DNA of 64,000 nucleotides from JAWKTM01 sp041399085. GTDB lineage: Bacteria; Planctomycetota; Planctomycetia; Pirellulales; Pirellulaceae. The DNA lies in the NCBI GenBank assembly GCA_041399085.1, contig JAWKTM010000019.1, positions 1 to 64,000 of the forward strand, read 5' to 3'. Under the pieces are notes generated by a model that worked only from the letters and a program-made list of their open reading frames with translations, ran no database searches and was not told where the DNA came from. The position numbers and the translations under genes were made by a program. Of this stretch, positions 45,887 through 55,547 are shown piece by piece (position 1 is the first letter of the stretch; every line of letters begins with the position of its first letter).

Positions 45887-46330
45887 AAACAGCGTTTGGG
45901 GCCGTAATCCGAGATTTAGAGACTGTGCTTGGTGATTTGGGCACTGTCGCTGGCGATTTCGAGGCTGCGAGCGAGCGTTTGGAGCCAGCACGCTGCGATT
46001 TGGGTAATGGGAGACGGCTTTGACTGCGCGACGTGTCATTTCGTCCGTGCAGTTCAGCGTTTGGAAAGCGCGCGCGAGCATTTGACGACGTCAATGGCGT
46101 TTGAAGATGGCGAGCGAACTGCTTGAGCTCGGTAAACATCGTTTGGACGCTGCATTTCGGCGTTTGGGCCGAGTAGCCCGGCGTTGGGGCGATTCAGACG
46201 GCGCGAATGCAAAGGAGCGTTTGGGGCCGCCGCATACGTCGTTTGACGAGTGCGAGCTGGCGTTTGAACGCTGTATCATGTTTGGCCGCTGCGAGCTGGC
46301 GTTTGGGCACTGTAAATGAGCGTTTGGAAG
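45887..46330. repeat. Degenerate 21-bp-period repeats (GATTTGG/CGTTTGG type)
   Basis: GATTTAGAGACTGTGC, GATTTGGGCACTGTCGC and GATTTCGAGGCTGCGAG occur 21 bp apart near 45918-45981; later units keep CGTTTGG but have indels. Third array in this window with a 21-bp period and a sequence unrelated to the others. No ORF here is credible. Confidence 0.65.
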
Positions 46331-46357
46331 TCGGGCGAGTGTTGGCGATGTTGCGGA

Positions 46358-46612
46358 TTGGCTCAGCAGGAGCTTCGCTCTCCCAGTTGGCTCGGCAGGA
46401 GCTTCGCTCTCCCGGTTGGCCAAATCCTACTGTACTTAGCGAAGCGGTACTGTACACGTACTGCGGCGGCTGGGGCTTCGCTTCTGCTACGACCCCAGGC
46501 ACACAAAGCTCAGCACGGAAGCACTCAGCGGGAAAGGACTCGCCAGCAGGAGCTTCGGTCTCCCGGTTGGCTCAGCAGGGAGCTTCGCCTCCCGGCAAGG
46601 CCAAATCCTATT
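46358..46612. repeat. SEAPAEP-type boxes, inverted orientation
   Basis: GGCTCAGCAGGAGCTTCGCT, GGCTCGGCAGGAGCTTCGCT, GCCAGCAGGAGCTTCGGTCT and a fourth copy with an extra G. Read on the minus strand each box gives SEAPAEP. Other GC-rich pieces are interleaved (CTTCGCTTCTGC...). Confidence 0.7.
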
Positions 46613-46656
46613 CGTACTCGCGACGCTCGGGAATCAGCAGACCCGCGGTCGGCGAT

Positions 46657-46887
46657 TTACGATCCGATGGCGGCGATCAAATTGGCGACCAGCCGAGCCG
46701 GGATGCCCCGTTGTCGGTGGCGTCGCAGGCACAGTTCCGCTTGCTGCCGATCCTTGTACGACGCGAAATGCAGCCACGGTTCGGTGTCGAGCGGGTGATA
46801 CTGAATGCGGAAATGCCAGCCATTCGCCGGGAGTGCTGGGGCGCTGCGCGCTGCCGCCTTTGTCATCTTCATTAACTGCATCCTCAT
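46657..46887 (-). CDS. Small hypothetical protein, SPOR-like pattern
   Basis: 76 aa or less (possible start also at the Met at ~46872). The segment DTEPWLHFASYKDRQQAEL and LRRHRQRGIPARLVANL has the alternating beta-alpha-beta look of SPOR-type or small ferredoxin-fold repeats, but it is too short to assign. Coherent composition in one frame and no indels argue that it is real. Confidence 0.45.
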   Translation of the reverse strand: MRMQLMKMTKAAARSAPALPANGWHFRIQYHPLDTEPWLHFASYKDRQQAELCLRRHRQRGIPARLVANLIAAIGS

Positions 46888-47007
46888 CTAGCCTTCGGTC
46901 GCCGCGGCCAAGCCCCATCGAAGTGGTCGGCGACCGTCTCTTCTTATTTCCATCGTGCCACCGGCGGCCGATTAATTACCAAACATGGAAGTTGAGCAAG
47001 CGAATTC

Positions 47008-47403
47008 ATGACTGACCGACATTGGTTCGTGTGCGCGACACGAGATCGTCTGGGCCGGTTCGCTTCTGACGCGGAAAAGGCCGGTTTTCGCGGCGATTTG
47101 CGGCGCGACATTCTGGTGCTTTACAACCCGCTGTGTCGTAAGCATTTTGCTTTTCAATACGGCGGCGAGCGACAGGCAACAGTCGATGGTCTCAAATCGA
47201 TTGGCTCAACGCTGGAGGCGGCGGCGTGGTGGATCCGTGAACCACAAGGCGGTGCGTCGCTATCTGAGGTCCCATTTTCTGAATGGGAAGGTGTGTTGAT
47301 GTTTCTGCTGTTCCTGGTATGCGCTCGCTTTCTGCGCGCTAATGGGATTGGTTATTTTGGGGCCGACTGTCCGCGGACGAAGATGCGTCCGGCGCGGCGG
47401 TGA
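47008..47403 (+). CDS. Uncertain ORF upstream of amtB, possibly mis-framed
   Basis: 131 codons. The N-terminal ~95 residues (ATRDRLGRFASDAEKAGFRG, DILVLYNPLCRKHFAFQYGG) look somewhat protein-like. The C-terminal part is actually the amtB start read in the amtB frame (MFLLFLVCA...), so the true end of this ORF, if any, is not visible. No homology recognised. Confidence 0.3.
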   Translation: MTDRHWFVCATRDRLGRFASDAEKAGFRGDLRRDILVLYNPLCRKHFAFQYGGERQATVDGLKSIGSTLEAAAWWIREPQGGASLSEVPFSEWEGVLMFLLFLVCARFLRANGIGYFGADCPRTKMRPARR

Positions 47404-48823
47404 ACAAACAGCGGCTGCGGCGACCGACGACGCGCCGGACGATGGGCGCGTCCGATGGCAACTCGGCCGACGGCAGCTCGGCTGGAGGATCCGGCGACGA
47501 TAACTCCAGCATCGAACCGGCTCGTATAGCCGCGACCGAAGCGGTCGACATCACGGCTCGCGTGGCGGCGAACAACGCTTGATGCCGACTCGCTGCGCAA
47601 GGCTGTTCATGACCGCTCCGCTGCCGGCGTTCTACGGCGGTTTGGTCCGCAAGAAGAACGTGCTGAGCGTGATGATGCAGTGCATCTTCCTGCGGGACCG
47701 GCGACCGTTCTGCGGGGAATCTACGGATATTCGCTGTCGTTTGGCGGCGACAACCCGTACATCGGCAACGGCGAATACCTGATGATGAACAACGTCCAGC
47801 GAACGTGGACGAAGAGGCTGGCGAACCCGTGACGCCGATGCTGATCAATGACGATACTCCGTGATTCCGTTGCTCACACACATGTTGTTTCAGGGCATGT
47901 TCTTCATTATCACGCCGCTGATCTGTGCTTTCGCCGAACGCATGAAGTCTACACGATGACGGTGTTCGTGAGGTTGTGGGAACGATCGTTTATTGCCCGC
48001 TGTGCCACTGGGTTTGGGACGGAGGAATCTTGCGTTTGGACCCGGCGTGGCTGGCGCTGCTTGATTTCGCCGGCGGCACGGTCGTGCATATTAGCTCGGG
48101 TGTCTCGGCTACCATCTGTGCGTTGTTGATCGGACGCCGTTTGGGATTCGGCAGACGATGCCGCCGCACAACTTGACTTATGCAGTGCTGCCGCCGGCAT
48201 GTTGTGGGTCGGCTGGTTCGGCTTCAACGCCGGCAGCGAACTGGCTTCAGACGATCTGACTTCCAGCCGCTGCCGCGACGCATCTTTTCGGCGGCGGCCG
48301 GCATGCGGTCGCTTGGGCTGCCATCGAATGGGCTACTGCGAGGCAAGCCGTCCGTGTTAGCGCGGCTTCGGGAGCCGTAGCGGTTTGGTCTGCGTGACTC
48401 CGGCGGCTGGATTTGTGAACCCAGTTTCCGCGATGTTGATGGGCGTTAGCGGCGGCGTGGTCTGGGCTTTTCGTTTGCACCACGATCAGTTCAAGTTCAA
48501 GCATGACGACTCGCTCGACGCGTTCGGCGTGCATGGCGTCGGCGTTGGGTGCGATCTTGACCGGCGTGTTCGCCACGCGAGTTGCTGGAACATCGACGGC
48601 CCGAACCCGCTCGGTTTGATCGAAGGCCGCATCGTCGGTCTTTGTGGGCCAGATCGTGGCCACCGGAATACGGTTTACGCCGCTGTGGTCACGTTCATCT
48701 TGCTGAAGATTTTGACGCGACGATGGGCTTGCGAAAGTGCCAAGACGTTGAGATTCAAGGTCTCGACATCAAGGAGCACGGCGAAGAGGCTACATCTTTT
48801 TCAGTGGACACCTAAAATTTTGA
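47299..48823 (+). pseudogene. amtB: Ammonium transporter (Amt/MEP/Rh family), split by many indels
   Basis: GGAAGG precedes an ATG at 47299 and a signal-like MFLLFLVCA. Amt family blocks then appear across all three frames: FYGGLVRKKNVLSVMMQC, YGYSLSFGGDNPYIGNGEY, FQGMFFIIT, GTIVYCPLCHWVWDGGIL, LDFAGGTVVHISSGVSA, VGWFGFNAGSELA, AFGVHGVG, WNIDGPNPLGLIEG, TFILLKIL, IKEHGEE, YIFFSGHLKF with TGA at 48821-48823. More than ten shifts lie in 1.5 kb. A Ser/Asp/Gly/Ala-rich linker follows the signal. It precedes glnB and glnD, giving the conserved amtB-glnB-glnD order, so function is expected and error in the sequence is the simpler explanation. Confidence 0.85.
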
Positions 48824-48904
48824 CCGGCGAACACGAGTGAATGGCCGCGCACGCGCGGCCTCCCGCTCGTGTTTCGCCGCATCCAAATCGCCCAGGAGCC
48901 AGTA

Positions 48905-49240
48905 ATGAAAATCGAAGCGATCGTCCGTCACTTCAAGTTGGAGGACATTAAGAACGCCTTGACCGAGGTTGGCATTCACGGCATGACCGTTTCCGAAGTC
49001 CGCGGCTTCGGTCGCCAAAAGGGACACACCGAAATGTATCGCGGCACCGAGTACGCCGTGGATTTCGTGCCCAAGGTCAAGTTGGAAGTGGTCTGCGGCG
49101 ACAACAATCTGACCACGGTGGTCGACACGATTCTGCGAACCGCCCAGACCGGCCAGATCGGCGACGGAAAGATCTTCGTCACGAATCTGGAAAACACGAT
49201 TCGCATCCGCACCGGCGAAACGGGCGAAGACGCGCTGTAA
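48905..49240 (+). CDS. glnB: Nitrogen regulatory protein P-II
   Basis: 111 aa from ATG 48905 (AGGAG 6 nt upstream). A trimeric sensor of 2-oxoglutarate, ATP/ADP and uridylylation state. T-loop HTEMYRGTEYAVDF is intact; Tyr50 is the equivalent of the uridylylated Tyr51 of E. coli. B-loop region TGQIGDGKIFV and C-loop ENTIRIRTGE are present. Downstream of amtB, which it would gate, and 2 nt before glnD, which would modify it. Confidence 0.96.
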   Translation: MKIEAIVRHFKLEDIKNALTEVGIHGMTVSEVRGFGRQKGHTEMYRGTEYAVDFVPKVKLEVVCGDNNLTTVVDTILRTAQTGQIGDGKIFVTNLENTIRIRTGETGEDAL

Positions 49241-49242
49241 TT

Positions 49243-51864
49243 ATGGCAACGGGTTTTCGCCCCGCGGTCTTGGCGGCCCGCGAGAAGCTGGCCGAAGGCC
49301 GGGAGAAACTGAAGGCTCAACATGCGGCAGGCTCGCCAGGCGTTCAAGTCTGTGCGGGTCTGACCGACATGTTTGATTCAGTGGTTTTGGAGCTATGGCA
49401 AGCGGCCGCGAACGACGCCGGCGCCGTGGCGGACGAAGTTTCGTTGGTGGCTCACGGCGGGTACGGGCGGCGCGATGTCGCGCCGTACTCGGACGTGGAT
49501 CTGATGCTGTTGGTGCCGACGAACAGCCAGTCGCGCGTGGCGGCGTTGGCTCGCCAATTCACGCAAAGCATCTACGACACTGGCCTGCAACTTGGCTTCA
49601 GCATGCGTACGCCGCTGGAAGCCAGCATGTTGGCATTTCGCGACGCGGAAATCTTTACGTCGCTGAGCGAATGTCGCTGGTTGTGCGGCGACGAAGGGTT
49701 GTTCGCCAAGTTCATCGAGCGTTTTCGCCGCGACGCCAACCGCCGCTATTCGTCACTGATTTCCGCCGTTGAGAAGGCTCGCAGAGCCGAGCGTCAGCAA
49801 TACGGCGAGGTGGTGTATCTGCTGCGGCCGAACGTCAAGCGTTCGCGAGGCGGGCTGCGCGACCTGCAATTGTTGCGATGGGTTGGCTTCGCGCGGTACG
49901 GCCAAGTTGATTTGGACCGACTGCAAAACATGAACGCGCTGTCGCCCGAAGATCATCGCAGCTTGCGAAAGGCCCGCGAGTTCCTGCTGCGACTGCGCAA
50001 CGAGCTGCACTTCCACGCCGGCAAACCTCAAGACGTTTTGGAAAAGTCCGAGCAGGTTCGCATCGCCGATCTGTTCGCATACGAAGGCACCGAGGGTGTG
50101 CTGCCGGTCGAACAGTTCATGCGAGCTTACTTTGCGCACACCAGCGAAGTGCGTTATACCGTTTCGCATTTTATTGCCGAGGCATGCGGCGACTCCGGCT
50201 GGATTCGACTGCTAAACAATGTCTTCAGCCATCACGCCGAACGCGACTTTCGCGTCGGCCCGACGACGATCGGCGCGACTCGACGCGGGTTGACGAAAGT
50301 CACCAGCGATTTGACGGAAGTGCTGCGGCTGATGGATTTGGCGAATCGCTACTCCGCCCGCATCGATCACAATACGTGGCAGGCCATCCGTTCGGCGATG
50401 AGCCAGCGGATTTCGACCGAAGTGACGCCGGAAGTCACGTCGCGTTTCATGTCGCTGCTTTCGCAACCTGGTCGCTTGGCCGAGTTGCTGCGGCGACTGC
50501 ATGAACTGCGGGCGCTCGAGCAGATCGTGCCCGCCATGAAGCATGCTCGCTGTCTGTTGCAGTTCAACGAGTATCACAAGTACACGGTCGACGCCCACTG
50601 TATTCGCGCCGTCGAATGCGCCACGGAGTTCTTTCACCGCGATGATGCGTTGGGCGAAGCGTACCGCGGACTTCGCAACAAAGGCATCTTGCATCTGGCG
50701 TTGCTGATTCACGATCTTGGCAAGGGTTTCACCGAGGATCACAGCGACGTGGGGCTGAGAATCGCCACGGAAACGGCCGAACTGTTTCAGTTGCCCGAAC
50801 GCGATCGCGAAGTGCTGGAATATCTGGTCCACAAACACTTGAAGATGGCGCACCTCGCCCTGCGGCACGATCTGCACGACGAACGGATGGTCGTGGATTT
50901 CGCGGCCGAAGTGCGTTCGCCCGACGTGTTGCAGATGATGTTCGTGCTGACCGCCGCGGATCTGGCCGCCGTCGGCCCCGGCGTGTTGAACGATTGGAAG
51001 CTGGATCTCATCACGCGCATGTACCAACACACGCTGGAATTCTTGGTCGGCGACACGGACCAAGGGACGGCGAGCAAGCGAAACGCCGAATTGCGACGGC
51101 AATTGCTCGAGCTGGCTCCGAACTCTGGCGAGCGATCTTGGTGGGAGCGACAGATCACCAACCTGCCGCGAGGCTATCTGTTCTCGCGAAAGCCCGAACA
51201 GATCGTCGACGAACTGACTCGCATTCACGCACTGCCCACGAACGAAGCGGTCGCTTGGGGCGAGTTCCTGCCGGAACAGAACGTGATCGAGTATACGATC
51301 GGCACGCACGAAGAAATCTGCCCCGGCGTTTTTCATCGGCTGACGGGCGCGTTGTCGAGCAAGGGCCTTCAGATTCTGTCGGCCGAAATTCATACGCTGG
51401 CCGACAACTTGGTGCTCGACCGATTCTTCGTCGAAGACTTGGATTACGTCGGCAATCCTCCGCCCGAACGCACGCAAGAAGTGTGCAACACGCTCGTCGC
51501 GGCCTTGAAGGCGCCGTCGGACGCGCGGCCCAAGTTTCGCCGCGTTTGGAAAAAAGTGACGGAGGACGGCGAGGAGCAACTCAATCCAATGCCGACCCGC
51601 GTCGGTGTCGACAACGATACCTCCGAGCGATACACGATCGTCACGGTGTTCGCCTACGACCGGCTCGGTTTGTTGTACACGATTACGCGAACGCTGTACG
51701 AATTGGGCCTCAACGTGCATCTGGCCAAGATCGGCACGCACATCGATCAAGTCGCCGACGTGTTCTATGTGACGCAAGCCGACGGTCAGAAGCTAACCGG
51801 CGAAGAGCCACGGCAGATGCTCAAGCAACGACTACTAGACGCCATCGCGGCGCTATCGTCCTAG
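49243..51864 (+). CDS. glnD: Bifunctional [protein-PII] uridylyltransferase / uridylyl-removing enzyme
   Basis: 873 aa, intact and of normal length. Nucleotidyltransferase motif GGYGRRDVAPYSDVDLML near residue 72; HD-domain hydrolase around residue 487 (LLIHDLGKGFTEDHSDVG); two C-terminal ACT domains, from about residues 683 (EEICPGVFHRLTGALSSKG) and 798 (FAYDRLGLLYTITRTLYEL), for glutamine sensing. It starts 2 nt after glnB (TAATTATGG), so the pair is coupled. Confidence 0.97.
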   Translation: MATGFRPAVLAAREKLAEGREKLKAQHAAGSPGVQVCAGLTDMFDSVVLELWQAAANDAGAVADEVSLVAHGGYGRRDVAPYSDVDLMLLVPTNSQSRVAALARQFTQSIYDTGLQLGFSMRTPLEASMLAFRDAEIFTSLSECRWLCGDEGLFAKFIERFRRDANRRYSSLISAVEKARRAERQQYGEVVYLLRPNVKRSRGGLRDLQLLRWVGFARYGQVDLDRLQNMNALSPEDHRSLRKAREFLLRLRNELHFHAGKPQDVLEKSEQVRIADLFAYEGTEGVLPVEQFMRAYFAHTSEVRYTVSHFIAEACGDSGWIRLLNNVFSHHAERDFRVGPTTIGATRRGLTKVTSDLTEVLRLMDLANRYSARIDHNTWQAIRSAMSQRISTEVTPEVTSRFMSLLSQPGRLAELLRRLHELRALEQIVPAMKHARCLLQFNEYHKYTVDAHCIRAVECATEFFHRDDALGEAYRGLRNKGILHLALLIHDLGKGFTEDHSDVGLRIATETAELFQLPERDREVLEYLVHKHLKMAHLALRHDLHDERMVVDFAAEVRSPDVLQMMFVLTAADLAAVGPGVLNDWKLDLITRMYQHTLEFLVGDTDQGTASKRNAELRRQLLELAPNSGERSWWERQITNLPRGYLFSRKPEQIVDELTRIHALPTNEAVAWGEFLPEQNVIEYTIGTHEEICPGVFHRLTGALSSKGLQILSAEIHTLADNLVLDRFFVEDLDYVGNPPPERTQEVCNTLVAALKAPSDARPKFRRVWKKVTEDGEEQLNPMPTRVGVDNDTSERYTIVTVFAYDRLGLLYTITRTLYELGLNVHLAKIGTHIDQVADVFYVTQADGQKLTGEEPRQMLKQRLLDAIAALSS

Positions 51865-51879
51865 CGGTTTGCGACAAGG

Positions 51880-52019
<140 letters not shown>

Positions 52020-52089
52020 CGCATCGCACATGATCGAAACGCGGGGGCAGGTGACCAACGCACAGCGCAGGACGCGCTCTCACTCGACG

Positions 52090-52264
52090 CAATACGAGCA
52101 CGCAGCGCAGCGGTAGCGGGTTCGTCGGCTGGACGCAATACGAGCACGCAGCGCAGCAGAGGCGTGAGATCGGGTGGCGAGAATGCCGAGGATTCACTCG
52201 CTGGCGCTACGTGCTCGTATCCGAAAGCCGAGGAGACTCACTCGCTAGCGCTTCGAGCTTGTAC
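52090..52264. repeat. AATACGAGCACG palindrome family, double copy
   Basis: CAATACGAGCACGCAGCGC occurs at 52090 and again at 52136; two inverted right arms follow, CTGGCGCTACGTGCTCGTAT (52201-52220) and CTAGCGCTTCGAGCTTGTAC (52245-52264). Confidence 0.75.
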
Positions 52265-52321
52265 GGGTTTCGGCGGGTTGGCGCTGTCGTCAGGTGGACA
52301 ACTCGGGCGCGTTCCGCGTGC

Positions 52322-52340
52322 CACTGGCATCTTGCCAGTG
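52322..52340. repeat. Short perfect hairpin CACTGGCA-TCT-TGCCAGTG
   Basis: Eight-base perfect arms with a 3-nt loop; no U-tract follows. Typical of short palindromic intergenic repeats. Confidence 0.6.
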
Positions 52341-52524
52341 CTCTTCAGCCGTCACTTGCAGGTCGAATCAACGCACAGGTTTTCGCGCAAGAAGTCGCCG
52401 AGTATCGTGTTCTTCGAAAGGAACCGTCGAGACAGATAAAGCCCATACGGGAACAATACAATGATGCCGCTAGATTAACCTCACCGGATTGCTTCGCCGT
52501 AACCTTACACTCGCGCTGTGCGAG

Positions 52525-52640
52525 GGTCTCCCGACCCCGCACATTCTTGACCGCAGGTCTCCCGGCGCTGCGAGGAGACCTGCGGTCGGCGGTTTCGGCG
52601 AGGTCGGGAGACCTGCGCCGAGCGCACGACGTTAGGTGGC
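52525..52640. repeat. GGTCTCCCG direct and inverted boxes
   Basis: GGGTCTCCCGACC, GCAGGTCTCCCGGCG, GAGACCTGCGGTC and GGTCGGGAGACCTGCG occur within ~100 bp in both orientations. The rest of 52265-52769 holds nothing else that I can support. Confidence 0.6.
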
Positions 52641-52769
52641 ACGCCCAGAGTCTTCGATGGGCGTGGCTCGCGCGCTCGAGTCATCGACCGGTGAGGCTCG
52701 CTCGAGTGGTTACCTGCTTCGTTGAACAGCGCCCCAACCGTCCCCGCCCACCGCAGCGTTTCGAGCGTC

Positions 52770-53465
52770 TCACCCGCTCGCTTGTTGATTCAAGCTGAAT
52801 CGCCACCGCCAAGTCGTTTGCGGGCCTCGTTCCAAAGCGGGCTCGATGATGATTCGGCGTTGGTCTTCTCGAATCTCACAACAGGTTGGGCCCGCATCGT
52901 CGGCGATCATCGACGCGACCGACACTTCGTACTCGCCTGACTTGGATGCGAGCTCCACTTGGTGCTCGCCCAGGGAATGTGCTCCAGCCAATTCGTCCGC
53001 CAGCATGAAAATCGTCCCGAGCCTGACAGGCGTCTCGCGCACTCGACAAGCGACGTCGTACACTATTCGCCGCGCCGCCCGTTCCACCGCGATGCTGGCC
53101 GACCAATGGCTCTTGCCTGCCATGCCAACCAGCAATGCCACGTCACCATCGGCACGCTCTTCAACACTCAACTGTTGCAGCGGCGGACTCGGTGGCCAGA
53201 GCTCCGAATCGTCTCCTTCGATGGAACGCAGTAGCAGTTGCGAGCGTCCGCCAACGCACAACTCGACACGATGTGCGAACCGATCCCCACGCCGCTCGAA
53301 CACAACCCGCAGTCCCCGCCCCGCGTCGTCGACCGCCCACAAGACTTGCTCCGCTGACTCGTGGGAATTCGGTTCGGCGGACGACGGCGGATTCGGAACC
53401 ATTCGACTGGGTTTTCTCAAGCGGAAACGGATATCGCGTTCGTTCGGCTGGCGAAGTCGGCTCAC
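52770..53465 (-). CDS. Hypothetical protein downstream of prfB
   Basis: 231 aa from a GTG at 53465, chosen because the longer frame would run 300 bases into prfB. No signal peptide or membrane helix. Beta-rich pattern: VLWAVDDAGRGLRVVFERRG, RVELCVGGRSQLLLRSIEG, then DGDVALLVGMAGKSHWSAS and REDQRRIIIEPALE. No family recognised; I would expect an effector- or carbohydrate-binding-like sandwich. Start 20 nt after prfB, likely co-transcribed. Confidence 0.6.
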   Translation of the reverse strand: MSRLRQPNERDIRFRLRKPSRMVPNPPSSAEPNSHESAEQVLWAVDDAGRGLRVVFERRGDRFAHRVELCVGGRSQLLLRSIEGDDSELWPPSPPLQQLSVEERADGDVALLVGMAGKSHWSASIAVERAARRIVYDVACRVRETPVRLGTIFMLADELAGAHSLGEHQVELASKSGEYEVSVASMIADDAGPTCCEIREDQRRIIIEPALERGPQTTWRWRFSLNQQASG

Positions 53466-53485
53466 GCCGCCGAATCCGTTCGCGG

Positions 53486-54596
53486 CTAATTCTGGGTCAC
53501 TTCCTGACCGACTCGCCAACGTAAATATGCGTCGAGAAACGGCTGAATGTGGCCATCCAACACATCGTGGAAATTGCCGATCAAATAACCGGTCCGAGCG
53601 TCCTTGACCCGTTGATCCGGATGCAGGAAATAGTTGCGAATTTGCGAGCCAAACCCGACGCGAGCCTTGGTTTTGTATTTCGCGGCCTCCTCGGCTTCCC
53701 GCTTTTCGTCTTCGATCTGAGCCATCTTGGCCCGTAGCATCTTCCAGGCGTTGGCCCGGTTCTTGTGCTGGCTCCGCTCGTTCTGACATTGAACCACGGT
53801 ACCGGTCGGAATATGAGTCAGTCGAATCGCGCTGCTCGTCTTATTCACATGCTGGCCGCCGGCGCCGCTGGCCCGAAACGTATCCTCGCGCACATCCTTG
53901 TCCAAAATCTCGATTTCCGCCGAATCCGACAGCTCGGGCGAAACGTCGACCGCCGCGAAGCTAGTCTGACGCTTTCCTTCGGCATTGAACGGGCTGATCC
54001 GAACCAACCGATGCATGCCGGTTTCGCCTTTCAGGTAGCCGTAAGCCATCGGGCCGCGAATCGCGATCGTGGCGCTATTGATCCCCGCTTCTTCGTTGTC
54101 GCTGCGGTCCAACAGCTCAATCGCATAGTCATTGGCCTGGGCCCAGGCGATATACATTCCCAGCAGCATTTCGGCCCAATCGTTGGCGTCAGTTCCGCCG
54201 TCCCGCGCGTTGATCGACATAATCGCGCCCGCCGCATCGTGCGGGCCGCTCAAGAGCGCCTTCAGCTCAAGCTGCTCCAGCTCTTCCTCCTGCCGATCCA
54301 GTTCGCTGACGATCTCCGGCACGATCGAATCATCCTCTTCGGCCATTTCCAGCATCGCCGCCAGATCGTCCGCCGACTCGATGGCCTTCTGCATCGGAGC
54401 GACGACGCCACGCAACGACTTCATCTGCCCCACGACTTGCTGAGCCGTCTCCTGGTTGTCCCAAAAGCCCGGCGCGGACATCCGGTTCTCGATCTCGGCG
54501 ATAGCGGCCTTCTTGCTGGCGTAGTCAAAGACTGTCTCGTAGCTGAAGAATCCGCTGTTGAATCGCTTCGGCCCGATCGGACAAGCTTCCTTCCAT
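53486..54596 (-). CDS. prfB: Peptide chain release factor 2, with programmed +1 frameshift
   Basis: The main frame lacks a good start. A short leading frame begins at an ATG at 54596 (MEGSLSDRAEAIQQRILQL plus RDSL) and ends at CTT TGA C (54524-54530), the classical RF2 autoregulatory site; +1 slippage joins it to DYASKKAAIAEIENRM at 54526. Joined length ~370 aa. Domain features: stop-codon recognition tripeptide SPF in RISPFNAEGKRQTSF, catalytic GGQ in RASGAGGQHVNKT. RF2 reads UGA and UAA. The internal Shine-Dalgarno-like AGGGGG of E. coli is not obvious here. Confidence 0.94.
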
Positions 54597-54969
54597 CGGT
54601 AATCGCATCCCTTTTGATTGCGTGGAAAACGCGCTCGGCTAGCACTCCAGCCCAGCGCGGCCGCCGAACCGTGCGAGCCTCTGCGTCGCTTTCCGTGGAG
54701 TCTCGGCGGCCAAGGTCTTGAATCGTAAGCCACTCTGCCTCGGTGGAAAAGCCGAGCCGAACTTTCGGTCCTTTGCGATTCAATGCGGTGGAACAGTCTG
54801 CCTAATCGTCAAAGTCGCGCGTCACGCAGCCGCGCAGCGCGGCAATATGGCTCGTTCGAGTGGCTTTTTTGTCCTGTTGACGGTCCGTTTGCGCCGATTT
54901 TACGGAGTGTTCCGATTTGTCCCAGCCCTTTGGGGGCGCATTCGATTCGTCTGAAGCAAGGACGCTCAC
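54597..54969. other. Non-coding interval upstream of prfB
   Basis: 373 bases between two divergent units. Contains a T6 run after GAGTGGC (54856-54868) with no close complementary arm, and a GC-rich stretch CACGCAGCCGCGCAGCGCGG. No gene supported. Confidence 0.45.
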
Positions 54970-55547
54970 GTGGACTCTGCTGGAAATTGGTTCAAGATCG
55001 CGTCGCTTCTGTTCGCCGCCGCCAGCGTAGGCATCGGCGCGCGAAACATCCTGCCGACACCGACCGCCGAACCCCACCGACTGCCCCAAGTCGCCGCCGA
55101 CGCCCAACCAATCCCCGACCCACCCCAACCCGCCGCCTCCCGCCAGTCTCACCGATGTACCGCTACGGAGTGCAGCTCGCGTCGCACCAAACCACCACCG
55201 CCGCTTTTGCCGCCACACACGCGGTCGGACAAAGTCCGTCGCAACAGGTGATCGCATCTGTCGAGTCCGGCGACCTCGTTTGGAAGACGGGCGGAACGGG
55301 AACCGGATCTATCTCAATGGCGGCAATTTCACACTGAACCTAAAGCCCGTACGGATCGTGACGGTGCCGACCATCTGATCCAGTTCGGAACCCAATACCT
55401 AGGAGATGACGGAGCCTTGGTTCCAGATCAGGCTTCCGCCAAACGATTTTCTGGGATGACACTGTTAGCTTGAAGAACATCGATCCAGGCAGATATATTT
55501 TGCTTGTAAGAGACAACGGACAGATCGCTATTGACTTGCATCATTAA
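54970..55547 (+). pseudogene. Secreted small protein, frameshifted
   Basis: A GTG at 54970 opens VDSAGNWFKIASLLFAAASV, an N-terminal membrane anchor or signal, followed by a Pro-rich linker. Later frames give NRIYLNGGNFTLNLKPVRIV, DHLIQFGTQYLGDDGALVP, and TIFWDDTVSLKNIDPGRYIL with LLVRDNGQIAIDLHH and TAA at 55545-55547. About 190 aa if joined. Function unknown; it precedes the Ig-like/secretin block on the same strand. Confidence 0.45.

Noticed and set aside
50212..51777. 521-codon minus-strand ORF antisense to glnD
   Set aside because: Shadow of a conserved gene in GC-rich DNA.
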